Notes: generated by a model not told the origin, from the sequence alone. 64,000 bases of DNA from an uncultured Cyclobacteriaceae bacterium (GCA_937146645.1 CAKZRQ010000016.1:186001-250000), one strand, 5' to 3'. Positions 8,917 through 18,521 are shown, counted from the stretch's first letter. Made by a program: numbers and translations.

Positions 8917-9708
8917 ATGAGCACATCTAATACCCCATTACCAGGAATCAAACTTTTTGACTTAAGCGGGAGAACCGCAATCATCACCGGAGGATCCAAA
9001 GGATTAGGCCTGGCGATGGCCGAAGGCTTAGCTTCTGCTGGCTGTAACGTGGTTTTGGTGAGTAGAAATGGGGATGAGGGAGTTGCATCTGCAGCAAAAG
9101 TTGCTGAAGCCTATGGAGTAAAAACCAATTCATTCGCAGGGGATGTAACCGATCTTCCAGCCATGGAGCGGATGGCAAAAGAAGTCTTCGATGAATTCGG
9201 TCGGATAGATGTTCTGATCAATAGCGCTGGAATAAATATCCGAGGAGCGATTGATGAGTTGACTCCGGAAGATTTCCAAAAAGTCATGGATATCAATGTG
9301 AATGGTACCTGGAATGCCTGCCGGGCAGTGACGCCATACATGAAGGAAGCGGGAAAAGGAAGCATAATTAATCTTGCCAGTACTTTAGGCTTGGTAGGAT
9401 TGGCTAATCGAACGCCTTATGCCACGAGTAAAGGTGCAGTAGTGCAGTTGACTCGTGCTCTAGGTCTTGAATTCGCCCCATTCAAAATCACCGTGAACGC
9501 CATTTGTCCAGGTCCATTCCTGACTGAGATGAACACTCCAATTGCCAATACGGAAGAGGGGAAAAAGTTTATCGTTGGGGCGACAGCCTTGGGTCGCTGG
9601 GGCAATCTAGAAGAGATTCAGGGTGCTGCAATTTATTTGGCCAGTGATGCAGGGACCTACATGGTTGGATCCATGCTAACTTTGGATGGTGGTTGGACTG
9701 CCAGATAA
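8917..9708 (+). CDS. SDR family oxidoreductase
   Basis: A 263-residue classical short-chain dehydrogenase/reductase. The dinucleotide motif TGGSKGLG is at 24-31, NSAG near residue 101, and the catalytic set is S155, Y168 and K172 (YATSK). The C-terminus has the usual GGW ending. Close relatives are annotated as gluconate 5-dehydrogenase or glucose 1-dehydrogenase, but specificity cannot be read from the sequence. It follows the TIM-barrel gene by 20 bases. Its TAA (9706-9708) directly abuts the stop codon of the convergent GH3 gene, with no base between. Confidence 0.85.
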   Translation: MSTSNTPLPGIKLFDLSGRTAIITGGSKGLGLAMAEGLASAGCNVVLVSRNGDEGVASAAKVAEAYGVKTNSFAGDVTDLPAMERMAKEVFDEFGRIDVLINSAGINIRGAIDELTPEDFQKVMDINVNGTWNACRAVTPYMKEAGKGSIINLASTLGLVGLANRTPYATSKGAVVQLTRALGLEFAPFKITVNAICPGPFLTEMNTPIANTEEGKKFIVGATALGRWGNLEEIQGAAIYLASDAGTYMVGSMLTLDGGWTAR

Positions 9709-11244
9709 TTAGGAATTAGTTTCCTCTGGGATCATTTCCAGGATTTCTTCTAGAAATGTTCGCTCATTCGAGAGTCTAGGGACCTTATGCTGTCCACCGA
9801 GCTTTCCTCTTTTTGCCAGCCAATTATTAAAAATACCGGATGGAGCCTGATGTATGATTGGTTCTGTCAATGCGAGATCCTTATATCTTTTGGCGTCGTA
9901 ATCAGAATTGATTTCACGAAGATTCTTATCTAGAAGAGCGCTGAATTCATCTAAATCTTTGGGGGAAGAATCGAATTCAACAATCCACTCATGAGCTCCC
10001 TTTGAGCCATCTCCTCCAAAGTAAACGGGGGCAGCTGTAAAGTTGGAAATGGTGGCTGAGGTTTCATCTGCAGCCTTCTGGATAGCTTTTTCTGCATTTT
10101 CCACGATCACCTCCTCACCGAAAGCATTGATGAAGTGTTTGGTCCTTCCTGAGATTCTGAAGCGATAGGGTTCGGTAGAGGTAAACTTAATCGTGTCTCC
10201 TATTTTGTATCTCCAAAGACCTCCATTTGTGGTGATCAACAGTGCGTAATTCTTATCCACTTCTACATCCCCCAAAGGAACTACTTTAGGATTTTCTTTT
10301 TCCCACTCTTCCATAGGGATGAATTCAAAGAAAATGCCATAATCCAACATCAGAAGTAGCTCATCTGAATCAGGCTGATCCTGCAATCCGAAAAAGCCTT
10401 CAGAGGCATTATAGGTCTCCATGTAACGCATCTTAGAAGAAGGGATTAGCTTTTCAAAAACAGCTCGGTAGGGGCCAAAGGCTACGGCTCCATGAAAGAA
10501 TACTTCTAGATTTGGCCAAACCTCAAGAATGTTGTCCGCATTTTTCAGCTTTAGAATTTTCTGCAGCAAAACAATGGTCCAGGTGGGAACACCGGTGATG
10601 GTGACCACATTCTCATCCATGGTATCCCTGGCCAGCTTTTCGATCTTTGCTTCCCACTCATCCATGAGCGCAACCTCCAGACTTGGGGTTCTGATGATCT
10701 GTGCCCAAATAGGTAGGTTTTGCATGATCACCGCCGAGATATCTCCAGCTTTTGCCGTTCCCTGAGGATTCAAAGGGTTTTTCTCAAGACTTCCTCCGAT
10801 TGCGAGATTCTTTCCGATAAACATCTTGGTGTCCGGATTATTCTTCACGTAAACCGATACTAAATCCTTACCCCCTTTGTAATGACATTCTTCCAGGCTT
10901 TCCGTGCTCACCGGAATGTATTTGCTTCTACTCGATGTAGTTCCAGATGACTTTGCGTACCACTCTATATCCGTGTTCCAGATTACTCTTTGCTCTCCGG
11001 ACATGGTCTGATCTATGTAAGGCTTGATACTTTCATAGTCATGGATTGGAACTCGTTCTACGAAGTCTCGATACGATTTTATATGCTTGAAGTCATGGGC
11101 CTTCCCGAATTTGGTCCTTTTCCCTGCTTCGATTAATTCATCAAAGATTTCTTTCTGGGCCTGATGAGGATTGGATTTGAAATTCTCAATTTGCTTTAGT
11201 CGGCTTTTGAAAAGCCAGGCCATGAAAGAATTGATGATCTCCAT
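9709..11244 (-). CDS. GH3 auxin-responsive promoter family protein
   Basis: A 511-residue member of the GH3 branch of the ANL adenylate-forming superfamily. The ATP/phosphate-binding motif is visible as SSGTTSSRSK at 99-108, with later motifs ETYNASEGFFG and YRFRISGRTKHFINAFGEEV. Plant GH3 enzymes conjugate amino acids to acyl-hormones; the bacterial members have no established substrate, so acyl-acid adenylation or amidation is an inference. It is the last gene of a recJ-lptB-GH3 run; its ATG shares one base with the lptB TGA. Confidence 0.85.
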   Translation of the reverse strand: MEIINSFMAWLFKSRLKQIENFKSNPHQAQKEIFDELIEAGKRTKFGKAHDFKHIKSYRDFVERVPIHDYESIKPYIDQTMSGEQRVIWNTDIEWYAKSSGTTSSRSKYIPVSTESLEECHYKGGKDLVSVYVKNNPDTKMFIGKNLAIGGSLEKNPLNPQGTAKAGDISAVIMQNLPIWAQIIRTPSLEVALMDEWEAKIEKLARDTMDENVVTITGVPTWTIVLLQKILKLKNADNILEVWPNLEVFFHGAVAFGPYRAVFEKLIPSSKMRYMETYNASEGFFGLQDQPDSDELLLMLDYGIFFEFIPMEEWEKENPKVVPLGDVEVDKNYALLITTNGGLWRYKIGDTIKFTSTEPYRFRISGRTKHFINAFGEEVIVENAEKAIQKAADETSATISNFTAAPVYFGGDGSKGAHEWIVEFDSSPKDLDEFSALLDKNLREINSDYDAKRYKDLALTEPIIHQAPSGIFNNWLAKRGKLGGQHKVPRLSNERTFLEEILEMIPEETNS

Positions 11245-11981
11245 CAGCTAAAAGTTTTTCTCTTCAGTTCGAATTGGCTTCCAAGATAAACTTTTCTGAC
11301 TTGCTCGTCGGCAGCAAGCTCCTCTGCACTTCCAGCTTTTAATAGGGACCCCTCAAACATCAAATATGCCCGGTCAGTAATGGACAGTGTTTCATTCACA
11401 TTGTGATCTGTGATCAAAATTCCAATGTTCTTATTCTTAAGCTTTGCAACGATAGTTTGAATTTCTTCTACAGCGATCGGGTCAACTCCGGCAAAGGGTT
11501 CATCCAAAAGCACAAACTTCGGATCCACGGCCAGAGCTCTCGCAATTTCAGTTCTCCTTCTTTCACCTCCAGAAAGGACCATTCCCAGATTTTTCCGGAC
11601 GTGCGTCAAAGAGAATTCTTCTAGTAGGCTTTCGGTTTTTTCCTTTCGTTCGGCTTTGGTCAAATCCGTCATTTCCAGCACGGCCATAATATTTTCCTCC
11701 ACCGATAATTTTCGGAAAACTGATGCTTCCTGAGCTAAGTAACCTATTCCAAGCTTTGCACGCTTGTACATTGGAAGACTGGTAATGTTATCTTCCTCCA
11801 AAAAAATCTCTCCGTGATTCGGTTGAACCAGGCCTACGATCATATAAAAGGAAGTCGTCTTACCGGCGCCATTTGGGCCAAGAAGTCCCACGATTTCGCC
11901 TTGCTCCACTTCAACAGTGATATCATTCACCACCTTCCTTCCTTTATAGATTTTTACCAGATGTTCACCTCGGAGTTTCAT
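11244..11981 (-). CDS. lptB: LPS export ABC transporter ATPase LptB
   Basis: A 245-residue ABC ATPase that powers extraction of lipopolysaccharide from the inner membrane with LptF/LptG. Walker [10 protein letters not shown] is at 35-43, the Q-loop at Q84, the signature LSGGE at 136-140, Walker B with VLLDEP at 157-162, and the switch histidine in ITDHN. The family hallmark [13 protein letters not shown] follows Walker B. I use the ATG at 11981, one base after the recJ stop; an in-frame TTG at 11990 would overlap recJ and adds only three residues. Confidence 0.92.
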   Translation of the reverse strand: MKLRGEHLVKIYKGRKVVNDITVEVEQGEIVGLLGPNGAGKTTSFYMIVGLVQPNHGEIFLEEDNITSLPMYKRAKLGIGYLAQEASVFRKLSVEENIMAVLEMTDLTKAERKEKTESLLEEFSLTHVRKNLGMVLSGGERRRTEIARALAVDPKFVLLDEPFAGVDPIAVEEIQTIVAKLKNKNIGILITDHNVNETLSITDRAYLMFEGSLLKAGSAEELAADEQVRKVYLGSQFELKRKTFS

Positions 11982-11982
11982 A

Positions 11983-13707
11983 TCAGTCAAATTTGATGTC
12001 TTTCACATAAACTTGCAAACTACTATTGCCTCGAAAGACATTTTCCCGAATCTCTCCTACCATGTTGAAGCGAATTTTGCTTTGCAAAAAGCCAAGGGTA
12101 GTCCGGTCGGGATCTTTAGCAGTATCAGCCAATCCAAAGGCCAGACAGACTAGCGTCTCATCCTGATCTTCCTGATGAACCGTGAAGCGTACGTGTTTCT
12201 CCTTCAATACGGATACATTCTCTGCATGGACATTTTTCAGCATAAATATTGGCTCTGGGTTTCCAGGGCCAAAAGGCGCCATTTGCTTGAGGATGCTATA
12301 GAATTTTGGATTGATTTCTCCAAGACTGATCTCATCGTCAAACTCAATGACCGGAGTGAGATGTTTTTCTTTGATTCGATCTTTGACCACTTCCTCGAAT
12401 CTCTCCTGAAATTCCGGGACCTTTTCGATTGGGAGAGTTAGACCTGCCGCATATTTATGGCCTCCGAACTGTTCCAGTAAGTCTGAGCATTCCGCAATGG
12501 CCTTGTAAATATTAAATCCAACGACAGATCTTGCACTGCCTGTGGCTTTTCCATTTGACTCCGTCAAAATGATGGTTGGCCTATAATACTGCTCAATGCA
12601 TCGACTCGCCACAATTCCGATTACCCCTTTATGCCAGTCATTTTTGAAAAGGACTGTGCTGTTCCAATCTCTTTCTTCTTCCCGGCTAGCGATCATTTCC
12701 AAAGCCTCTCGGGTAATATTCTCATCAAAATTCCTTCTGGTACTATTCACTACGTCCACAGCTTTAGCCAGCTCGTCGGCCTCCTGAAAATTATCGGAAA
12801 TCAAAAGCTCCACACTGGCTCCGGCATGCTCCAATCTTCCAGAAGCATTAATCCTCGGGCCAATCTTAAAAACGATATCTGAAATGGTGATGTCGTTCCC
12901 CAGCTTTCCAGCCATAATCAATGCCTGCATCCCAGGCCTAGGAGAGGAATTAATCTGCTTCAGCCCGAAATATGCCAGCGTTCGATTTTCCCCAGTGATC
13001 GGCACAATATCAGCCGCGATACTCACCACCAACAAATCCAGAAGAGGGTAAAGCACATCTTCAGAAATGTCAAATTTTTGGCACAAAGCCTGAGCGAGTT
13101 TGAATCCAACCCCACAGCCGCTGAGTTCTTTGTATGGATAATTACAGTCCTTTCTTTTGGCATCCAGAATGGCTATTGCAGGGGGCAATTCTTCCCCCGG
13201 TGTATGATGATCGCAGATGATAAAATCTACTGAAAGTTCCTTTGCCAGAGCCACATTTTCCACAGCTTTGATTCCACAGTCCAAAGCAATCACAAGCCCA
13301 AATCCTTCTTCTGCAGCGTATCGAACTCCTTTTTCTGAGATTCCATATCCTTCCTGATAGCGGTCGGGTATGTAATAGTCGATTTTGGAATGGATAGTTT
13401 TCAAGAAGCTGTACAGCAAAGCCACCGCGGTGGTTCCATCTACGTCATAGTCTCCGTAGATCAGGATTTTCTCGTCCTTGGAAATAGCCTCCTGAATTCT
13501 TTTGACAGCTAAATCCATATCCTTCATTAGGAAAGGATCATGAAGAGTTTTAAGATCAGGTCTGAAAAATTCCTTGGCCTCTTCGAAGTCTGAAATCCCT
13601 CTTTGGAGAAGGATATTTGCCAAAATAGAGTTGACATTGATGAGCTCCCGTAGGTTCGCAATGTCAGCCTCATCGGCTTCAGGTACAGACTTCCAGACGT
13701 ACATCAT
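11983..13707 (-). CDS. recJ: Single-stranded-DNA-specific exonuclease RecJ
   Basis: A 574-residue DHH-family 5'-3' exonuclease used in recombination and mismatch repair. The catalytic motifs are GDYDVDG at 85-91, D143 in ALDCG and CDHH at 165-168. The DHHA1 region with GGH ([13 protein letters not shown]) and the C-terminal OB-like domain are present. The length is normal. It is the first gene of recJ-lptB-GH3 on the minus strand, with a one-base gap to lptB. Two ATG codons stand in tandem at the start. Confidence 0.95.
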   Translation of the reverse strand: MMYVWKSVPEADEADIANLRELINVNSILANILLQRGISDFEEAKEFFRPDLKTLHDPFLMKDMDLAVKRIQEAISKDEKILIYGDYDVDGTTAVALLYSFLKTIHSKIDYYIPDRYQEGYGISEKGVRYAAEEGFGLVIALDCGIKAVENVALAKELSVDFIICDHHTPGEELPPAIAILDAKRKDCNYPYKELSGCGVGFKLAQALCQKFDISEDVLYPLLDLLVVSIAADIVPITGENRTLAYFGLKQINSSPRPGMQALIMAGKLGNDITISDIVFKIGPRINASGRLEHAGASVELLISDNFQEADELAKAVDVVNSTRRNFDENITREALEMIASREEERDWNSTVLFKNDWHKGVIGIVASRCIEQYYRPTIILTESNGKATGSARSVVGFNIYKAIAECSDLLEQFGGHKYAAGLTLPIEKVPEFQERFEEVVKDRIKEKHLTPVIEFDDEISLGEINPKFYSILKQMAPFGPGNPEPIFMLKNVHAENVSVLKEKHVRFTVHQEDQDETLVCLAFGLADTAKDPDRTTLGFLQSKIRFNMVGEIRENVFRGNSSLQVYVKDIKFD

Positions 13708-13802
13708 AAGACTAAGTTAAACAATAGACAGGAGACCTCAGGTTCCAAAATTTTTGGTCAGCAACACCGAATTTAGAAAGCCCTGATTATCAAGTAAACG
13801 GC

Positions 13803-13997
13803 TTAATGTAATTTTTTTGAGGATTTATATTGCGAATAAAAATAAGCTGGAAAAATCAATGCTTTCAGCTTCCAGTCGTTCTTTTCACTCAAGCTCAATT
13901 CTTCATCTGCATGGATTTCCCGATACATTTTCCCAGCTAATAGGCAGTGACCTATCAGCAACAAAAAGACCACAGCATAAATGATTAATTCCGTCAT
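13803..13997 (-). CDS. Small membrane protein, unknown
   Basis: A 64-residue protein with one clear hydrophobic segment at about 3-22 (LIIYAVVFLLLIGHCLLAG), an acidic stretch, and a second weaker hydrophobic patch (LKALIFPAYFY). I do not recognise a family. Its ATG overlaps the prmA TGA by four bases (ATGA), so it is translationally coupled to prmA and to the tpiA-prmA operon, which supports it being a real gene. Confidence 0.65.
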   Translation of the reverse strand: MTELIIYAVVFLLLIGHCLLAGKMYREIHADEELSLSEKNDWKLKALIFPAYFYSQYKSSKKLH

Positions 13998-14827
13998 GGT
14001 TTTTTAAAGATTATCGCTGCCCAATCATCTTTCACGCTTGACTTGGAAAAAGATAAACCTAATTTCTCAGCGGCCTCCCTCAAGTCTTTCACATCCGAAT
14101 CGTAAAAACCGCTCAGCAAAAGCTTTCCTCCGGAGGCCATGAGACTCGCATAAATTTCTATCTCATCCAGAAGAATGTTCTTATTGATATTGGCAAGGAT
14201 GATATCGAAAGATCCGGATGGTTTGATCTCTCTGATGGTTCCATGTCCCATTCTGATGGATAGACCATTGAGAGAAAAGTTCTCATTTCCATTTTCAACT
14301 GACCATTCGTCAATGTCAAAAGCCTCAATCTCCGATGCTCCAAGCAAATGCGCCATGATGGCTAGAATTCCGGTCCCCGAGCCTACGTCCAGAACCCTTT
14401 TTCCTTGATGCTCCTCAGAAAGCTCACCTTGGTGCTTGAGCATGAGATAGGTGGTGGCATGATGACCAGTCCCAAAAGACATTTTCGGATTGATCAGAAT
14501 TTCATGTTGAAACCCGTCAGCGGGTTCATGGAATGAAGCCCTAACATAAACCAAGTCATCAACCGAAATAGGGTCATAATTCTTTTCCCATTCCTCGTTC
14601 CAATTCTTCTTTTCCAGCTCTCCCTCATCAATTCGGAGAGAGGCAGGTTCTTTGTATTGGCTGATTAAAGTATCGAAGCTCTGACGATCAAAATCATCAC
14701 GCAGGATATAGGCATCAATCCCGGAATCAGTTTCCAGAAAGGAATCAAATCCAATATCGGATAATTCAGCCATCAGGATTTCCCTGAACTCCTCCGCACA
14801 GGAGATTTTGAATTCCAGGTAATCCAT
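13994..14827 (-). CDS. prmA: Ribosomal protein L11 methyltransferase PrmA
   Basis: A 277-residue class I SAM-dependent methyltransferase that trimethylates lysines of ribosomal protein L11. Visible are FGTGHHATT at 118-126, the SAM-binding LDVGSGTG at 146-153 and the LANINKN motif near 211-217 that replaces NPPY in PrmA. It starts six bases after tpiA and overlaps the following small membrane protein gene by four bases. Confidence 0.93.
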   Translation of the reverse strand: MDYLEFKISCAEEFREILMAELSDIGFDSFLETDSGIDAYILRDDFDRQSFDTLISQYKEPASLRIDEGELEKKNWNEEWEKNYDPISVDDLVYVRASFHEPADGFQHEILINPKMSFGTGHHATTYLMLKHQGELSEEHQGKRVLDVGSGTGILAIMAHLLGASEIEAFDIDEWSVENGNENFSLNGLSIRMGHGTIREIKPSGSFDIILANINKNILLDEIEIYASLMASGGKLLLSGFYDSDVKDLREAAEKLGLSFSKSSVKDDWAAIIFKKP

Positions 14828-14833
14828 TACGGC

Positions 14834-15595
14834 TTAGTAAGACTTGATGATATCTACGAAATCTCGAGATTTTAGTGAAGCTCCGCCGATTAGGCCTCCA
14901 TCTACATCCTCTTTGGAAAGTAATTCCTGTGCATTCCCAGGCTTCATACTTCCTCCATAAAGGATGGAAATTTCACTGGCGATCTCTTTCCCAAACTTGC
15001 TTGCAATATGTCTTCTGAGGGCAAGATGCATTTCTTGGGCTTCTTCAGCCGTAGCCGTTTTTCCTGTTCCTATCGCCCAGATCGGTTCGTATGCGATGAC
15101 TACTTTGGACATGTCCTCAGGAGAAAGGTCGAATAAGCTTTGTGTCAACTGGAACTTTACATTTGGCACATGAGTCCCGGCGGTTCGGATGTCCAGGGAT
15201 TCCCCGCAACAGAAAATGGGAGTCAATCCGTGTTCCAGAGCCTTTTTGACTTTGTCTGCCAAAAGTTCGTTATCCTCCTCAAAATACTCTCTTCGCTCGC
15301 TATGGCCCAGAATTACAAAGTCTGTATCGAAAGACTTCAGGATTTTAGCAGAAACTTCTCCAGTGAAAGCTCCTTCCTCTTTATCAGAGCAATTTTGTGC
15401 ACCAACAAAAATATTAGAAGCTCCTCCAATCAGTTTCTTGACGTTTGAAATATGCGGAAAAGGAACATTCAGCACCACTTGTACATCCGAAATTGACTCG
15501 TCCTTGTACATATTCACGATCTCCGAAGCAAGCTTTTGCCCCTCCTCAGAAGTCATATTCATTTTCCAGTTACCGGCAATTATTTTTTTCCGCAT
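14834..15595 (-). CDS. tpiA: Triose-phosphate isomerase
   Basis: A 253-residue TIM barrel that interconverts dihydroxyacetone phosphate and glyceraldehyde 3-phosphate. The catalytic residues are N9 and K11 (GNWKMN), H98 (LGHSERR) and E170 (AYEPIWAIGTG); the phosphate loop LYGGSMKPGNA is near the end. The open frame extends upstream to 15673, but the extra 26 residues do not belong to the family and would run into recX, so I start at the ATG at 15595. It heads a tpiA-prmA-small membrane protein operon. Confidence 0.96.
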   Translation of the reverse strand: MRKKIIAGNWKMNMTSEEGQKLASEIVNMYKDESISDVQVVLNVPFPHISNVKKLIGGASNIFVGAQNCSDKEEGAFTGEVSAKILKSFDTDFVILGHSERREYFEEDNELLADKVKKALEHGLTPIFCCGESLDIRTAGTHVPNVKFQLTQSLFDLSPEDMSKVVIAYEPIWAIGTGKTATAEEAQEMHLALRRHIASKFGKEIASEISILYGGSMKPGNAQELLSKEDVDGGLIGGASLKSRDFVDIIKSY

Positions 15596-15671
15596 GATCT
15601 GTTCGACTATTTTAGATTTATTAAAAAAGGATTGATTAAGAATTAAGCATCCCAAATTACGGAATTTGTCC

Positions 15672-16172
15672 ATGTGGCGAAAAGATTACTCAAACGAAGC
15701 CCCAAAAAATTCCTGGCAGCCGGAGCAGGTGAAGGAAAAAATGATGGCGTATTGCGCCTATCAGGAAAGGTGTATTTGGGAGGCCAAAAGAAAGATGTTT
15801 GAAAAGAAGGTGGATGAGGATGTGCAGGAAGAGGTGATTCGTTACCTGCTGGATGAGAAATTTATTGATGAAGAGCGCTTCGCCAAAGCTTTTTGCCGTG
15901 GTAAATTCAATATGAAAAAGTGGGGGAGAAAACGGCTTTCTATGGAGCTCAAGATGCGGAAGATTCCCGAAGATTTGATTCGCAAGGGGCTAGCTGAAAT
16001 CGATCCGTATGCTTACTACGATACTCTCTTAGCAGAGCTGGAGAAAAGATGGGAACGAGAAAAAGAGAACGATTCAAAAAAGAAAAAGTACAAAGTCACC
16101 CAATACCTGATGTCTCGAGGTTTTGAGTACGATTTAATTCGAGATGCAATTGAGGAGTTCGGAGTAAGTTAG
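15672..16172 (+). CDS. recX: Regulatory protein RecX
   Basis: A 166-residue, highly charged, all-helical protein of the RecX family, which binds RecA filaments and inhibits recombinase activity. The three-helix repeats are seen around YLLDEKFIDEERFAKAFCRGK and the C-terminal QYLMSRGFEYDLIRDAI, quoted in part. The start is the ATG at 15672; a TTG six bases earlier is in frame but unnecessary. It is divergent from tpiA (76 bases apart), and its stop overlaps the convergent barrel gene by four bases. Confidence 0.85.
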   Translation: MWRKDYSNEAPKNSWQPEQVKEKMMAYCAYQERCIWEAKRKMFEKKVDEDVQEEVIRYLLDEKFIDEERFAKAFCRGKFNMKKWGRKRLSMELKMRKIPEDLIRKGLAEIDPYAYYDTLLAELEKRWEREKENDSKKKKYKVTQYLMSRGFEYDLIRDAIEEFGVS

Positions 16173-16744
16173 TTTTTTGGGACTCGGTATTTTATCACAA
16201 CTCCTACACCCAGATAGGTCCTGGTATCATTAAGAGGGTTAATCCGAATTTCAGGGGCCAATATGAATTCTTCAGAGAGATCGAAATCCTTGCTGATTTT
16301 TCCCATCAGACCTAATGTAACTCCGGGATCTACATCATAGTCTTCTACATTGATGTCCGGTTTCCCTTTGGTTTGGTTCCAACCAGTGAACACGTCGAAG
16401 CTCGGTCCTAATGAGATATCCACTATTCGAGTATGAAATTTATAAAGAACAGGAATGTTCAGATATAATTCCCTTACGGAGTAAAAGAAAAATTCATTAC
16501 TCCCATCTGGAAATGTAGCCTCAACATTAAATCCTCTTTCAATATTCCTGGTAATAAACCCAATCTCAAATCCACTTCTTTTTGTGATTCTTTGATCAAT
16601 AATTAGACCTCCTTGAAACTTCAATCCACCCTCTGGATATTCTTCTACCACTCCAATTAGTCCTATTTTGGTCTCCTTCTGAGCCAAAGTAGGAATAGCT
16701 AAAATTGATAAAAGTAGAATTAGGGTGATTATTCGGGCTTTCAT
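16169..16744 (-). CDS. Outer-membrane beta-barrel protein (porin/PorT-like family)
   Basis: A 191-residue exported protein. The signal peptide is MKARIITLILLLSILAIPTLAQ, with cleavage probable after LAQ or LA. The rest alternates polar and hydrophobic residues in short strands (GGLIIDQRITKRSGFEIGFI, YLNIPVLYKF, VGVVIKYRV), as in eight-stranded outer-membrane barrels. No specific function can be assigned. It is a single gene between crtD and recX. Confidence 0.65.
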   Translation of the reverse strand: MKARIITLILLLSILAIPTLAQKETKIGLIGVVEEYPEGGLKFQGGLIIDQRITKRSGFEIGFITRNIERGFNVEATFPDGSNEFFFYSVRELYLNIPVLYKFHTRIVDISLGPSFDVFTGWNQTKGKPDINVEDYDVDPGVTLGLMGKISKDFDLSEEFILAPEIRINPLNDTRTYLGVGVVIKYRVPKN

Positions 16745-16772
16745 TTGGCCAAAATAAAGCTTAAGGAAGTCT

Positions 16773-16799
16773 CAAAAAATACCCTCTACAGGGTATTTT
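16773..16799 (-). terminator. Terminator downstream of crtD
   Basis: A 10-bp perfect stem, AAAATACCCT (16776-16785) with AGGGTATTTT (16790-16799), has a four-base loop. On the minus strand it is followed by a run of T. It lies 23 bases past the crtD stop. Confidence 0.75.
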
Positions 16800-16821
16800 C
16801 CAGGGGTATTTCTCTCAAAGC

Positions 16822-18285
16822 CTAATCAATCATCTCCGTCATAATCTTTGCTGAAAGCAAGCAAAGAGGAATGCCTCCTCCAGGATGAACACTTCCTCCA
16901 CAGAAATATAAATTCTTAATATCACTGGAGAAATTGGCATGTCTTAGGAATGCTGAAAACTTATTGTTCGAGCTGTTACCGTAAAGAGCGCCCTGAGCGG
17001 ATGAGGTTTTGATTTCTATGGTCCGGGGATCTAAAATCTCCTCAACAGCAATCAATGGCTCGATATCCGTTTTCAGAATCCTATTCACCTTATGGATGAT
17101 ATTCTTCCTGGCATCATTGATAATTTTCTCCCAGTCCTGCCCCTGATTATTCGGCACATTAATCATGGTAAACCAGTTCATGCAGTCCTTCGGGGCATCA
17201 TCTGACTTGTACGTGGAGGTGATGTTGATATAGACCGTGGGATCCCGGTAGGGTTCTGTTTTATGGAAGATATGGTCGAACTCTTCCAGGTAGTTATCCG
17301 AAAAGAAAATATTATGCAGATCCAGCTCGGGGAAGACCCGCTCTATGCCCCAGTAGAAAATCAGCGCAGAACTGGACTTCGGTTGATTGAGCAGTTTTTT
17401 TGGTTGCTTCTGCTTTTTCAGGATGGTCTTGTAGGCATTGACCATATCCATATTATTGACCACTAAATCTCCGTGAATCGCTTCTCCGTTAACCTGAATC
17501 CCGATAGCCTCTTTATTCTCCACCAGAATTTCTTCAACCTTCTGTCCGAAGTGAAATTTCACTGCCAGCTCTTGGGCAAGCTGGTAAAGACTTAGGGTAA
17601 TGTCATGCATTCCCTTTTTTGGGAAGTAAGCCCCGATGTTGAATTCCAAATGTGGAATAATGTTGAGTGTGGCAGGAGTCTCGTATGGATTGGAGCCATT
17701 ATAGGTCGCATAGCGATTGAAAAGCTGTACCAACTTCGGATTGGTAAACTGCTTTTTATTGGCCTCATCCATGGTCTGGAAAATACCCAGCTTACCCATT
17801 TTCAGATAAGATTTTACGGCATCAGGATGAGTCCAGGTGGAGAGCTTATGCAGGGATTTATGCATAAACAGCGGAGCCAAATGTTCGTAGATGAACCTTG
17901 AGTTCTCCAGTGATTCCCGAACATTTTCAGCAGGTTCTTCCAGTTCTTTTTCTACCTCTTCGGCTAGCTTATCTATATCTGCATAGGCCTTCAGGCTTTT
18001 CCCATCCTCCCAAAAATAATGGCAGGCCACAGGAAGTTTGAGGTATTCGAAATGATCTTCGGTCTTTCGCCCAGCCAACTTAAACAGCTCTTCCACCTGC
18101 TCAGGAAGGGTGAAGAGGGAAGGACCGGCATCGAAGCGGTAGCCACCCTTTTCAATCTGAGAAAGCTTACCTCCGGGATAGGTATTCGCCTCAAAGACTT
18201 CCACCTCAAAACCCTTGCAGGCAAGTCGGATGGAGGAAGCAATGCCAGCAATTCCGGAACCAATGATCAGTGCTTTTTGACTCAT
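16822..18285 (-). CDS. crtD: Carotenoid desaturase, CrtD type (1-hydroxycarotenoid 3,4-desaturase)
   Basis: A 487-residue FAD-dependent desaturase of the CrtI/CrtN/CrtD group. The GSGIAG dinucleotide motif (9-14) opens the protein, followed by EANTYPGGK and GYRFDAGPSLFTLPE; the C-terminal FAD motif is GGSVHPGGGIPLCLLSAK. The N-terminal half resembles the Bacteroidota CrtD that introduces the 3,4 double bond into 1-hydroxy carotenoids on the way to myxol or saproxanthin-type pigments, rather than phytoene desaturase. The distinction from CrtI is from resemblance and not certain. No other carotenoid gene is nearby. Confidence 0.8.
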   Translation of the reverse strand: MSQKALIIGSGIAGIASSIRLACKGFEVEVFEANTYPGGKLSQIEKGGYRFDAGPSLFTLPEQVEELFKLAGRKTEDHFEYLKLPVACHYFWEDGKSLKAYADIDKLAEEVEKELEEPAENVRESLENSRFIYEHLAPLFMHKSLHKLSTWTHPDAVKSYLKMGKLGIFQTMDEANKKQFTNPKLVQLFNRYATYNGSNPYETPATLNIIPHLEFNIGAYFPKKGMHDITLSLYQLAQELAVKFHFGQKVEEILVENKEAIGIQVNGEAIHGDLVVNNMDMVNAYKTILKKQKQPKKLLNQPKSSSALIFYWGIERVFPELDLHNIFFSDNYLEEFDHIFHKTEPYRDPTVYINITSTYKSDDAPKDCMNWFTMINVPNNQGQDWEKIINDARKNIIHKVNRILKTDIEPLIAVEEILDPRTIEIKTSSAQGALYGNSSNNKFSAFLRHANFSSDIKNLYFCGGSVHPGGGIPLCLLSAKIMTEMID

Positions 18286-18333
18286 AAATTTCTAAGAGTA
18301 AAGCTAGGGAAAGGCCTGAGCTATTTCTGTTAA

Positions 18334-18370
18334 AAAACTAAAAAATCCCCGAGGTGTTGTGGGGATTTTT
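18334..18370 (-). terminator. Terminator at the left edge of the accessory island
   Basis: A 10-bp perfect stem, AAAAATCCCC (18341-18350) with GGGGATTTTT (18361-18370), has a ten-base loop. The minus strand continues into TTTTTAGTTTTTT. It would stop transcripts from the island before they reach crtD, whose start is 56 bases further on. Confidence 0.8.
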
Positions 18371-18440
18371 GGAATGCTGATAAGAATCAGGTGTTTGAGG
18401 GAGTTGGGATTAAGGCTACGCTAAGAAAAGTGGGGCTTTT

Positions 18441-18459
18441 CGGAAAACTATCTTTTCCG
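18441..18459. repeat. Short inverted repeat in the spacer between crtD and the island
   Basis: CGGAAAA (18441-18447) pairs with TTTTCCG (18453-18459) over a five-base loop. It stands in a spacer (18371-18521) that shows no reading frame. The role is unknown; it may be part of the palindrome-rich borders of the island. Confidence 0.4.
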
Positions 18460-18521
18460 CCCGTGACGGACTAAACTACGAAGCTTCTTGCTAGCTTTCA
18501 GTTCGTGTCGCCCCATGTCTT

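Noticed and set aside
15596..15673. N-terminal extension of triose-phosphate isomerase
   Set aside because: Twenty-six extra residues precede the canonical start of the family and overlap the recX start. The same reasoning removed extensions of gnd, the DUF4403 gene, parD, ruvB, glyQS and others that begin at TTG or far upstream codons.
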